Positions 1 to 6,402 of a stretch of DNA of 7,763 nt are shown here, piece after piece. Below the pieces are notes generated by a model, which saw only the letters and a program-made list of their open reading frames with translations, was not told the origin of the DNA and made no database searches. The stretch's first letter is position 1; each line of letters starts with the position of its first letter. The DNA is from DATBLZ01 sp036555065 (GTDB lineage: Bacteria > Pseudomonadota > Gammaproteobacteria > Steroidobacterales > Rariloculaceae): assembly GCA_036555065.1 (NCBI GenBank), contig DATBLZ010000059.1, positions 1 to 7,763 on the forward strand. The letters run 5' to 3'. Made by a program: the position numbers and the translations under genes.

Positions 1-1834
1 TGGGATCGTCCCAGAGCGGGGCCGTGAAGTCGTTTCGCGTTTCGAGCATCGGGATGTAACGCCCGTAAGTGTCATGTGTGCGGACGGCGGTCGCGAGCCA
101 GTCGAGCGCCTTTTCCGCGTCGTCGAGCGCGTAGTAGGCGAGAAACCAAGTCATCGCGCTGACGACTTCGCGCTCGTCGAGTGCCTCGAGCTCGTGGAGC
201 ACTCTTAGCGCATCGTCCGGCATCGCGGCCGCGCGATAGGCGCGAATGACCATGGGCGCCAGCGTGGGCTGGTGGGCGGCGCGCCATTGGCTGTCGAGCA
301 ACTGTGCCGATCGGCGCGCTACTTCGAGATCGCCGACTTCCGCCGATACGACTGCGAGCTCGGCCAAGGCGTCGGGGAAAACCGGATTGAGGTCGAGCGC
401 GCGCTGAAACGATTCGGCCGCGGCCGGCTTGTCGCCGTCGAGGACGAGCGACAGGCCGAGCACGACGTGCCAGACGGCGCGGTTGGGATCGAGGCTTATC
501 GCGCGCCGAACCAGCGCGAGACCCCGCTCGCGATCACCTTCCCCAGTCAGAATCAGGCTCATTCCATGCGCCGCCAAAGAAGCTGGCTCGTTGGGGCTGA
601 GCTCGACGGCGCGCTCGAAGGCCGCCGCCATTTCGGTCCACTTCCATTCGTACTGGTGGGCCCAGCCGAGCGCGGTGTAGGCGAGGCCGTCATCGGGATC
701 GAGAGCTAGCGCCTTTTCCACGTTCTCCCGGCCGAGCGCCGCGAAACGCGCCCGCTGGATCGGATCCTCAGGCATCGCCGTGATGGCGGCGCCGAGCGGC
801 AAGAGATAGTACAGCGCCTTTCGCGCGTAGGCTTGCGCGAATTCCGGATCAAGCGCGATCGCCTGGTCGAAATAGGCCTGAGAGGCCTCGAGTGTCGGCG
901 CAGTGGCCGCGAAGGTTGCGAGCGCTCGCAGATACAACGCGTAGGCATCGGGCGAATGCGTCAGCGGCGCTTCGATGCTCGCGCGCTCTTCATTGGAAAG
1001 CTCGGCTTCGAGCGCGGCGGCGATCTTGGTTGCGATATCCGTTTGGATCGCAAAGATGTCTTCGAACGGTCGTTCGTAGATCTCCGACCACAAGTGCTGG
1101 TCGGTAGTGACGTCGATGAGCTGGGCCGTCACGCGGATTCGCCCCGCCGCGTAGCGCACACTGCTCTCGACGAGCGCGCCGACATCGAGCTCTCGGCCTA
1201 TTTCTGGAATAGAGAGATCGGTGTTCTCGTAGCGCATGACCGACGTGCGCGATATCACTCTTAGCGTCCTGATCTTGCCGAGTTGACCGATGATTTCCTC
1301 GTGTAGACCCGCCGCGAAGTAAGCATCGTTCTTATCGGGGCTCAAGCTTTCGATGGGCAATACCGCCACCGATTTCTCGCGTGCCGCGGACGGTTCCGCG
1401 GGTCCGGAGCTCGCGGCAACCGTTGCCTCGGCCGCCGGCTCCGGCGCGAGCTCCGTACGGTATAGCAGCCACGCAACGGCAGCGACGACGAGCCCGAGAA
1501 TCGCGTACTCGAGCTTGCGGCCGCCGGCCACGCCGCCCGAAACCGTCGTGCCAACCGCGTCGGCGCCGGGGGTTCGCTTCAGGCCTTCGGGCGTCAGATC
1601 GAACATCCACGAAAGGACGAGCGCGACCGGAAAGCCGATCACCAGCAACACGATGACGAGCGAGTCGGTCCAGGCCGGCAGGCGGAGCGGTGCTTCGACG
1701 GCGACGACGATTTGAATGACGAGCCACGCGACGATCGCATACGCAATCGCGACTTGAATGACCTTGCGCCGCTTGAGGTCCGCCCAGAACAAGAAGGAAC
1801 CGCCTCCCCCGCCGTTGCTCGGCGCGAAGAGCAT
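1..1834 (-). CDS. Inner-membrane TolB/FlgO-like domain and TPR protein (3' end missing)
   Basis: The frame stays open for 611 codons from ATG 1834-1832 to the left edge, so the C-terminus is missing. It has the architecture of the gene at 4398-6260. An N-terminal basic anchor (DLKRRKV, residues 19-25) is followed by membrane segments near 28-46 and 59-77, a basic EGLKRT (83-88) and a third segment near 110-125. After an Ala/Glu/Pro linker comes a TolB/FlgO-like domain starting at SVAVLP (155-160) and ending near 300. TPR-like helical pairs follow, with motifs such as ALDPEFAQAYARKA and ALDPDDGLAYTALG. By the positive-inside rule, the FlgO-like and TPR parts should lie in the periplasm. A role as scaffold or sensor is inference; relatives are often loosely annotated as adenylate cyclase, but no cyclase domain is visible. 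The gene lies 21 bases after the haem lipoprotein stop, in the same frame, and is probably co-transcribed. The start is uncertain: TTG at 1792 has a better ribosome site. Confidence 0.85.
   Translation of the reverse strand, partial: MLFAPSNGGGGGSFLFWADLKRRKVIQVAIAYAIVAWLVIQIVVAVEAPLRLPAWTDSLVIVLLVIGFPVALVLSWMFDLTPEGLKRTPGADAVGTTVSGGVAGGRKLEYAILGLVVAAVAWLLYRTELAPEPAAEATVAASSGPAEPSAAREKSVAVLPIESLSPDKNDAYFAAGLHEEIIGQLGKIRTLRVISRTSVMRYENTDLSIPEIGRELDVGALVESSVRYAAGRIRVTAQLIDVTTDQHLWSEIYERPFEDIFAIQTDIATKIAAALEAELSNEERASIEAPLTHSPDAYALYLRALATFAATAPTLEASQAYFDQAIALDPEFAQAYARKALYYLLPLGAAITAMPEDPIQRARFAALGRENVEKALALDPDDGLAYTALGWAHQYEWKWTEMAAAFERAVELSPNEPASLAAHGMSLILTGEGDRERGLALVRRAISLDPNRAVWHVVLGLSLVLDGDKPAAAESFQRALDLNPVFPDALAELAVVSAEVGDLEVARRSAQLLDSQWRAAHQPTLAPMVIRAYRAAAMPDDALRVLHELEALDEREVVSAMTWFLAYYALDDAEKALDWLATAVRTHDTYGRYIPMLETRNDFTAPLWDDP
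1803..1807 (-). promoter_or_regulatory. GGAGG Shine-Dalgarno-like site for an alternative TTG start at 1792
   Basis: On the minus strand a GGGGGAGG run (1810-1803) lies 10 bases before an in-frame TTG at 1792-1790. The upstream ATG at 1834 is preceded by ATATCCCCT, with no Shine-Dalgarno. Starting at the TTG puts LKRR at residues 6-9, close to residues 7-10 in the paralogue, and turns the odd Asn-Gly5-Ser stretch into untranslated ribosome site. The 10-base spacing is somewhat long, so the ATG cannot be excluded. Confidence 0.45.
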
Positions 1835-1855
1835 AGGGGATATCGGAAACCCGTA

Positions 1856-4345
1856 CTAGAGCGCGGCCTGTGTGCGTGCGGCCTCGGTGACGCTCGCGCC
1901 GCCGTCGGCGCCGCGCAGCCGGAACGCGGGGCTCGCAACGATGCCGAGAATCAGGTCCGAGAACCGATAGTCGTTTGCGGAAGCCTCGCGCACGATCGCG
2001 CGCACGGTCGGCATATCGTAGTACTCGATACCGCGGCCGAGCGCGTAAGTCATGAGCTTCTCGGTCAGCGTCGTCAGAAACAGGTCCGACGACAAGAGCG
2101 CGTTGCGCAAGCCATCGACGCCCTGAAACGGCGTGCCGTCGGGCAAGGCGCCGGACGCATCGAGCGGCTCGCCGGCATCGCCGAGCGTGCGCCATTGACC
2201 GATCGCATTGAAGTTCTCGAGCGCGAAGCCGAGCGGGTCCATGAGCGCATGGCAGCTCGCGCAATTCGGATCCGCGCGATGCCGCGCGAGCCGCTCGCGC
2301 ATCGGCAGCGCGGAGCCTGCGCCATCGGTCGCGACGAGCTTCGGGACGTTCGGCGGCGGATTCGGCGGCGGCGTGCCGAGCAGGTTCTCGAGAATCCATT
2401 TGCCGCGCACGACGGGCGAGGTGCGATCGGGGTACGACGTCACGGCGAGAAGGCTGCCTTGGCCGAGCAGGCCACGGCGCGGACTGTCCGCGTCCCAGTT
2501 CACGCGCCGAAAGTGCGCGCCTTTGATCCCCGGCACGCCGTAATGGCGCGCGACGCGCTCATTTAGATACGTGTAGTCGGCGCGCAGCAGATCGAGAGCG
2601 CTGCGATCCTCGCGGACGATGCTCGCGAAGAAGAGCTCCGTCTCACGGCGCAAGCCTTGACGCAGCGTGTCGTCGAAATCCGGGAAGTAGCTCTGCACGG
2701 GCACGATCGCATCGAGATTGCGCAGGAAGAGCCACTGGCCTGCGAAGTTCTCGACGAACGCATCGGCCTTGGGATCGGCGAGCATGCGGCGCACCTGACT
2801 CTCGAGCTCCGCGGGCTCCGCGAGCCGGCCTGCCTCCGCGGTTGCAAGCAGCGCCTCATCGGGGATGCTGCTCCAGAGGAAGAACGAGAGCCGCGATGCG
2901 AGCGCGAAATCGTCGAGCGGCTGCGTGGGAACAGCGACTTCTTGTGTGGGAGCGGCTTCAGCCGCGACGGCCGTATCGCGCTCGACGCGAAACAGAAACT
3001 CCGGGCTCACGAGCAAGCGCTTGACGGCGAGCTGCATGCCCGCGTCGAAGCCGCCTGCGGCGGCGCCCTCGCGATAGAGCTCGAGCAGCGGCTCGACGTC
3101 CACTGCCGTGACGGATCGGCGGTACGCTCGCCGCGCGAGGTCCGCGAGTCTCGTGGTCGCTGCTTGCGCGGCTTCCTCGTCGCTCAGAGCAGCCGCAGAC
3201 CCGGCCGGCTCCGCCCCGGCGCCCAGATACGGCCCGCTGATCTCGACGCTGTAGAGATACGCGCCCGTGCGCGTCTCGGGGATGTTCACGCCCGCCGGAT
3301 AGGGTCGTAAGAACGGCAGCCGCGGTGTCTCATCGAGCGCCGCAGTCTTCGCGATGAATGTCGCAATCACTGCGTGCGGACCCGCCGTCACCGGCACGCG
3401 AACGCGCCAATCGCGGTCGGCGCGGTTTCTACTCGCGCGCTCGGCAGGACTCGCCCTGAGGCGCACCTTGATTTGGTTGATCTCGGGATTCGCGGGATCG
3501 CTCGCCGATTCCTGGGCCGGCGGCGCCACGGCCACGCCCGGCAACGTGAACAATGTGACGCGCTCGCCGTCGATGCTGATCTCGAGGTGCTGATCCTCGG
3601 CATAGAGCGGCACGCCCTCGTTCAAATCCCGTTGCAGATCGGCGGCGATCTCGTATTCGCCGTCGACGGGAAACGTGTAATCGATTGCCATGCCTCCGCG
3701 CGTGCCGAACGGCAACCCCGGTAAGCGCCGCTCTTGCGAGAGATCATCGGGCACGCGGAACCAATCGATGGCGGCGAATGGCGCCGGCTGCCTCAAGGCG
3801 AGCCGGCTCACCTTATCGGCTGCAATCAAGTAGCGCTCGAGCAGCGTCGGCGAGAGCTTGAGCACGCCCGCAATGTTGTCGAAGCCGTAGCTCGCATCGT
3901 CCGCCGGCAAGAGCTCGCGCACGTCGACCTCGACGCCGAGCAAATCGCGGATCGCGTTCTGGTATTCGTTGCGGTTCAGCCGATGGAGTGGCACGGCGGG
4001 GCCCGGATTCGGCGCCGCCGCCGCGGCGCGATCGATTTCGTGCTCTAGCCATGCCGCGAATGCCAATCGCGCGGCGGCTTCGGGCCGCGGCCCGCCGTCG
4101 GCGGGCGGCATCATGCCCGCCCTGAGTTTGCGGATCACCTTCTCCCAAATGGCCGGATCATCGGCGACGCGCGCGAGATCCCGCGTCTCGAGGCTCAACT
4201 CGGCCACTCTGTCGGTGTCGTTGTGACAGTCAAGGCAGAAACCCGAGACGGTCGCGCGATGCGCCGTAAGCTCGTCGCGCGCGCAGCCGGCAAGCGCCGC
4301 GGCAACAGTCAGCGAAGCGAGCGCAATGCGATGCCGTACAGCCAC
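1856..4345 (-). CDS. DUF1592-family di-CxxCH cytochrome-like lipoprotein
   Basis: 829 residues from a GTG start. The first 21 residues are a lipoprotein signal ending in the lipobox LAGC (Cys21), so the mature protein should be lipid-anchored outside the cytoplasm. CLDCH (37-41) with MMPP (78-81) fits a cytochrome-c-like haem site with Met as distal ligand. Then come a DUF1587-like region (about 119-185, RLNRNEYQNAIRDLLG), a beta-rich middle (about 190-380), DUF1595 (about 390-455), DUF1592 (about 480-605, ASRLSFFLWSSIPDE) and DUF1588 (about 623-720), which contains a second CxxCH (695-699, CASCH). DUF1585 (about 735-815) closes the protein. This is the usual full-length order, and the family's reaction is unknown; electron transfer is inferred from the haem motifs. 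The start is supported by the intact signal peptide, by an upstream in-frame TGA with no ATG in between, and by the -10 box just before it. The 460-479 linker carries a REP-like insertion. The usual DUF1552 partner is not adjacent. Confidence 0.93.
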   Translation of the reverse strand: MAVRHRIALASLTVAAALAGCARDELTAHRATVSGFCLDCHNDTDRVAELSLETRDLARVADDPAIWEKVIRKLRAGMMPPADGGPRPEAAARLAFAAWLEHEIDRAAAAAPNPGPAVPLHRLNRNEYQNAIRDLLGVEVDVRELLPADDASYGFDNIAGVLKLSPTLLERYLIAADKVSRLALRQPAPFAAIDWFRVPDDLSQERRLPGLPFGTRGGMAIDYTFPVDGEYEIAADLQRDLNEGVPLYAEDQHLEISIDGERVTLFTLPGVAVAPPAQESASDPANPEINQIKVRLRASPAERASRNRADRDWRVRVPVTAGPHAVIATFIAKTAALDETPRLPFLRPYPAGVNIPETRTGAYLYSVEISGPYLGAGAEPAGSAAALSDEEAAQAATTRLADLARRAYRRSVTAVDVEPLLELYREGAAAGGFDAGMQLAVKRLLVSPEFLFRVERDTAVAAEAAPTQEVAVPTQPLDDFALASRLSFFLWSSIPDEALLATAEAGRLAEPAELESQVRRMLADPKADAFVENFAGQWLFLRNLDAIVPVQSYFPDFDDTLRQGLRRETELFFASIVREDRSALDLLRADYTYLNERVARHYGVPGIKGAHFRRVNWDADSPRRGLLGQGSLLAVTSYPDRTSPVVRGKWILENLLGTPPPNPPPNVPKLVATDGAGSALPMRERLARHRADPNCASCHALMDPLGFALENFNAIGQWRTLGDAGEPLDASGALPDGTPFQGVDGLRNALLSSDLFLTTLTEKLMTYALGRGIEYYDMPTVRAIVREASANDYRFSDLILGIVASPAFRLRGADGGASVTEAARTQAAL
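2946..2968 (+). repeat. REP-like palindromic element inside the coding sequence
   Basis: GTGGGA (2946-2951) is followed by a perfect GCGGC-TTCA-GCCGC hairpin (2952-2965) and then GAC. This GTGG head plus short GC-rich stem-loop matches the known plan of REP elements in Pseudomonas and Xanthomonad-type genomes, which are moved by RAYT (REP-associated Y1) transposases. It lies in frame within the minus-strand lipoprotein gene, where its complement encodes residues 460-467 (VAAEAAPT) in the linker before DUF1592. A second GTGGGA head starts at 2925, exactly 21 bases (7 codons) away, producing a repeated PTQ in the protein. Its stem is degenerate. No other copy was seen in the window. Confidence 0.6.
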
Positions 4346-4351
4346 GACGAG

Positions 4352-4357
4352 ATTATA
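4352..4357 (-). promoter_or_regulatory. Candidate -10 box (TATAAT) for the haem lipoprotein gene
   Basis: A perfect TATAAT reads on the minus strand, six bases before the GTG at 4345. Transcription would begin about at the start codon, giving a leaderless message, which fits the lack of a Shine-Dalgarno there. The -35 position at 17-base spacing (TCGGGG, 4380-4375) does not match consensus, so the promoter is unproven. Confidence 0.4.
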
Positions 4358-4370
4358 GACCGCCCGCAGT

Positions 4371-4386
4371 GGCTCCCCGACGAGCC
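4371..4386. repeat. Short inverted repeat in the 52-base intergenic gap
   Basis: GGCTC and GAGCC arms flank a six-base spacer (perfect 5-bp stem). It lies between the stop of the upstream TPR gene and the candidate -10 box, over the expected -35 position. There is no T-run after it on the minus strand, so it is not a classical intrinsic terminator. It could be an operator or chance. Confidence 0.2.
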
Positions 4387-4397
4387 GAACGAAGCGA

Positions 4398-6260
4398 TCA
4401 ATCGCCGCGAATGCGGCTCAGAACTTCGGCAAAGCGCGGCTCTTCGAGGCGCGGGTCGGCGAGGATGTTCATCTTAAGGTTCATGAGCTGAATATAACCC
4501 TGATCGGGCTCGTGGTTGCGCGCCTTTTCGGCGGCCGCCTCGAGCCAGCGGAGCGCCTCGTCCTCGTCCCCGGCGGCGAGATACGCCATCGCCCAGGTGC
4601 CGGCGCCGACATCGACTTCGGTGGCTCGCATCTCGATCTCCGCGAAGAGGCGCGCGACGTCGGCGTCACGCCCGAGACGCGAATAAGCGTACGCGAGCTC
4701 GGGCAGGAAGACGATCGGGCGGTCGCCGCCGAGCATGCGCTCGAGGAGCGCCAACTCCGCAAGCGCCTCGGCGTCGTCGCCGAGGGCGACCTTGTCGTAG
4801 GCGAGCCATGCGCGTGCAAGCACATTCGTGGGCGCGAGCTCGAGCGACCGGTTGAGATTCTGAATCGACGCCGCGCGGTCCCCGACGTAGGCATGGATGA
4901 CACCGAGGAATAAGTGGGGCCCCGGGTCGTTCGGGTTGAGCTCGACGAGTTGTCGCGCGATCCGCTGCGCCGCCGCATGGTTCTCCATCCACGATAGGGC
5001 CCATAGCTGAGCGCCCTGCAAAGCCCGCTCCTCGGCAGCGTCGAGCGTCTCTGCGTAATTCGCCCACCGCCACGTGACGATGTTGATGCCTCTGAGCGCC
5101 AACCGGGCCTCGGCTACCTCGGGATCGAGCGCGAGCGCCCGCTCCGCGTTTTCGCGAACGCGGCGCTCAAGGGCCGCGCGACCCTCGGCCGCCACGGCAG
5201 TTGCCTGCACAGTATTGACGAACAATGTTGCATATAGGGTCGCCTTGGCGGCGTATGCACGGGCGAACTCGGGGTCGATGGCAAGCGCGCGGTCGAGCAG
5301 CGTCAGGGCTGCTTCCGTCGAGCCGAGCAGGGCCGCGCGAAACTGGTCGTTAGCCTGCAAGTACAATGCATAGGCCGCCGGCGACGACGTCGGCGGCGTT
5401 TCGAGCGCGTTCTGCTCTTCAAGCGAAAATTCCGCTCCGATCGCGTTGGCAATGTTCATCGCGATATCGGCCTGGATCGCGAAGATGTCGTCGATCTTGC
5501 GCTGATAAGCCTCCGACCACAGGTGCGCGCCGGTCGCGGGATCGATCAGCTGCGCCGTGATGCGAACCTCGTCGCCCGCATAGCGAACGCTGCCCTCCAT
5601 GATCGTCTCGACGTTGAGCTCCGCGGCGATCTCGCGTATCGACAGCGGCGTATCCGCGTATCGCAGCATCGACGTGCGCGCGATCACGTTGAGCTTGCTG
5701 AGCTTCGCGAGGTAATTGAGGATCTCCTCGTGGATGCCCGCGGCGAAATATGCGTTCTCCTCGCTCGGGCTCATGTTAGCGAATGGCAGCACCGCGACGG
5801 AGTTCGGCAGAACGGCGCGCGCAGCAACCGCAGGCGGGGCAGCTGCTGCCGGCGCGACCGTCGTCGGCGTATCCGTCGGCGTCGCGCTATCCGCCGCAGA
5901 ATCGGGCTGGCCTTGGTCGAGCACATAGCTGTCGAGGACGACGAACGCGAGCGAAACTGCAAGCGCGCCGATGATCACGTAGTTGAGCTTCTGGCCCGTC
6001 GTAGGTGTGATGCTTTGCGCCGCCGGCACGTCGACGGTGCGCTTGATGCCTTCGGGCGTGAGCTCGTAGACCCAGGCGAGCACGAGCGCAATGGGGAAAC
6101 CGAGAATAACGACGAAGGTGAGCGTCTGCACGGCCCAGCGCGGTGCGTCGAACGTCGGCAGGACGGTCGCCGCGACTTGAATCAGGAGCCATGCGACGAT
6201 GAGGTACGCAGCGCCGACTTTGACGACGTTGCGTCTCTTGAGCTCACCGAAAAAAGACAT
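4398..6260 (-). CDS. Inner-membrane TolB/FlgO-like domain and TPR protein (complete)
   Basis: 620 residues. The start at ATG 6260 gives the family N-terminus MSFFGELKRRNVVKVG; the frame extends to an ATG at 6320, but those 20 extra residues look unlike the family. Membrane segments lie near 15-34, 45-64 and 93-112, with basic ELKRRN (6-11) and EGIKRT (70-75) on the cytoplasmic side, so the rest should be periplasmic. A Thr/Ala/Pro-rich linker (about 117-150) leads to a TolB/FlgO-like domain opening at SVAVLPF (154-160) and ending near 285. TPR-like repeats follow from about 297 to near 600 (for example ALAIDPEFARAYAAKA and VELNPNDPGPHLFLGV). The ending, LADPRLEEPRFAEVLSRI, is typical for the family. 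Relatives may carry a DNA-binding, kinase or cyclase domain; this one has none. Only a weak G-rich ribosome site (GGGGG, 6270-6266) precedes the start. It heads the minus-strand block. Function unknown; scaffold or sensor is inference. Confidence 0.9.
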   Translation of the reverse strand: MSFFGELKRRNVVKVGAAYLIVAWLLIQVAATVLPTFDAPRWAVQTLTFVVILGFPIALVLAWVYELTPEGIKRTVDVPAAQSITPTTGQKLNYVIIGALAVSLAFVVLDSYVLDQGQPDSAADSATPTDTPTTVAPAAAAPPAVAARAVLPNSVAVLPFANMSPSEENAYFAAGIHEEILNYLAKLSKLNVIARTSMLRYADTPLSIREIAAELNVETIMEGSVRYAGDEVRITAQLIDPATGAHLWSEAYQRKIDDIFAIQADIAMNIANAIGAEFSLEEQNALETPPTSSPAAYALYLQANDQFRAALLGSTEAALTLLDRALAIDPEFARAYAAKATLYATLFVNTVQATAVAAEGRAALERRVRENAERALALDPEVAEARLALRGINIVTWRWANYAETLDAAEERALQGAQLWALSWMENHAAAQRIARQLVELNPNDPGPHLFLGVIHAYVGDRAASIQNLNRSLELAPTNVLARAWLAYDKVALGDDAEALAELALLERMLGGDRPIVFLPELAYAYSRLGRDADVARLFAEIEMRATEVDVGAGTWAMAYLAAGDEDEALRWLEAAAEKARNHEPDQGYIQLMNLKMNILADPRLEEPRFAEVLSRIRGD

Positions 6261-6289
6261 CCGCGCCCCCGGCCTTTCGACCTGGCGGT

Positions 6290-6295
6290 ATTCTA
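6290..6295 (-). promoter_or_regulatory. Weak candidate -10 box (TAGAAT) for the minus-strand block
   Basis: TAGAAT (5 of 6 to consensus) reads on the minus strand about 30 bases before the ATG at 6260, a plausible position for a short leader. No convincing -35 hexamer lies 16-19 bases upstream. It is the best candidate in the divergent region for the first TPR gene, but only a weak one. Confidence 0.25.
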
Positions 6296-6336
6296 CGGCA
6301 ACGCGAGGGCCATGCGGCATTTCGTCCGTTTACATG

Positions 6337-6345
6337 TGCCATAAT
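6337..6345 (+). promoter_or_regulatory. Candidate extended -10 promoter (TG-n-CATAAT) for the VOC gene
   Basis: TGC followed by CATAAT is an extended -10 arrangement with 5 of 6 matches in the hexamer. Extended -10 promoters can work with a poor -35, and the -35 here (around 6317-6322, GCATTT) is poor. Transcription would start near 6352, leaving a leader of about 50 bases that contains the GGAG ribosome site. It is one of the few AT-rich spots in the region. Confidence 0.45.
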
Positions 6346-6388
6346 TCCACGCGCGAGCAATTGCAGCGCGACGAGTCGCGCCGCCCAC

Positions 6389-6392
6389 GGAG
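6389..6392 (+). promoter_or_regulatory. Ribosome binding site (GGAG) fixing the VOC start
   Basis: GGAG ends 10 bases before the ATG at 6403. It supports this start over the ATG at 6199, from which the frame would run back through the divergent gene and remove the signal peptide from the N-terminus. Confidence 0.5.
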
Positions 6393-6402
6393 CAAACGAA
6401 TC

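Noticed and set aside
1332..2399. 355-residue minus-strand open frame crossing the boundary of the lipoprotein and second TPR genes
   Set aside because: It is an Arg/Ala-rich alternate frame of two genes that have clear family matches in another frame, and its protein has no recognisable motif.
1712..2566. 284-residue plus-strand open frame antisense to the lipoprotein gene; similar cases at 2657-3310 and 5523-6344
   Set aside because: Long antisense frames are expected opposite GC-rich coding DNA. The proteins are Arg/Glu-rich, without domains, and the opposite strand is strongly supported.
4371..4386. Inverted repeat considered as a terminator for the first TPR gene
   Set aside because: The stem is only five base pairs and is not followed by a T-run on the minus strand, so it is listed only as a short inverted repeat.
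6261..6320. 20-residue N-terminal extension of the first TPR protein from ATG 6320
   Set aside because: The extension is charged and unlike the family, whose members start at MSFF-ELKRR. It would also cover the best -10 candidate.
6199..6402. 68-residue N-terminal extension of the VOC protein from ATG 6199
   Set aside because: It would overlap the divergent TPR gene and bury the signal peptide. The ATG at 6403 has a GGAG ribosome site.
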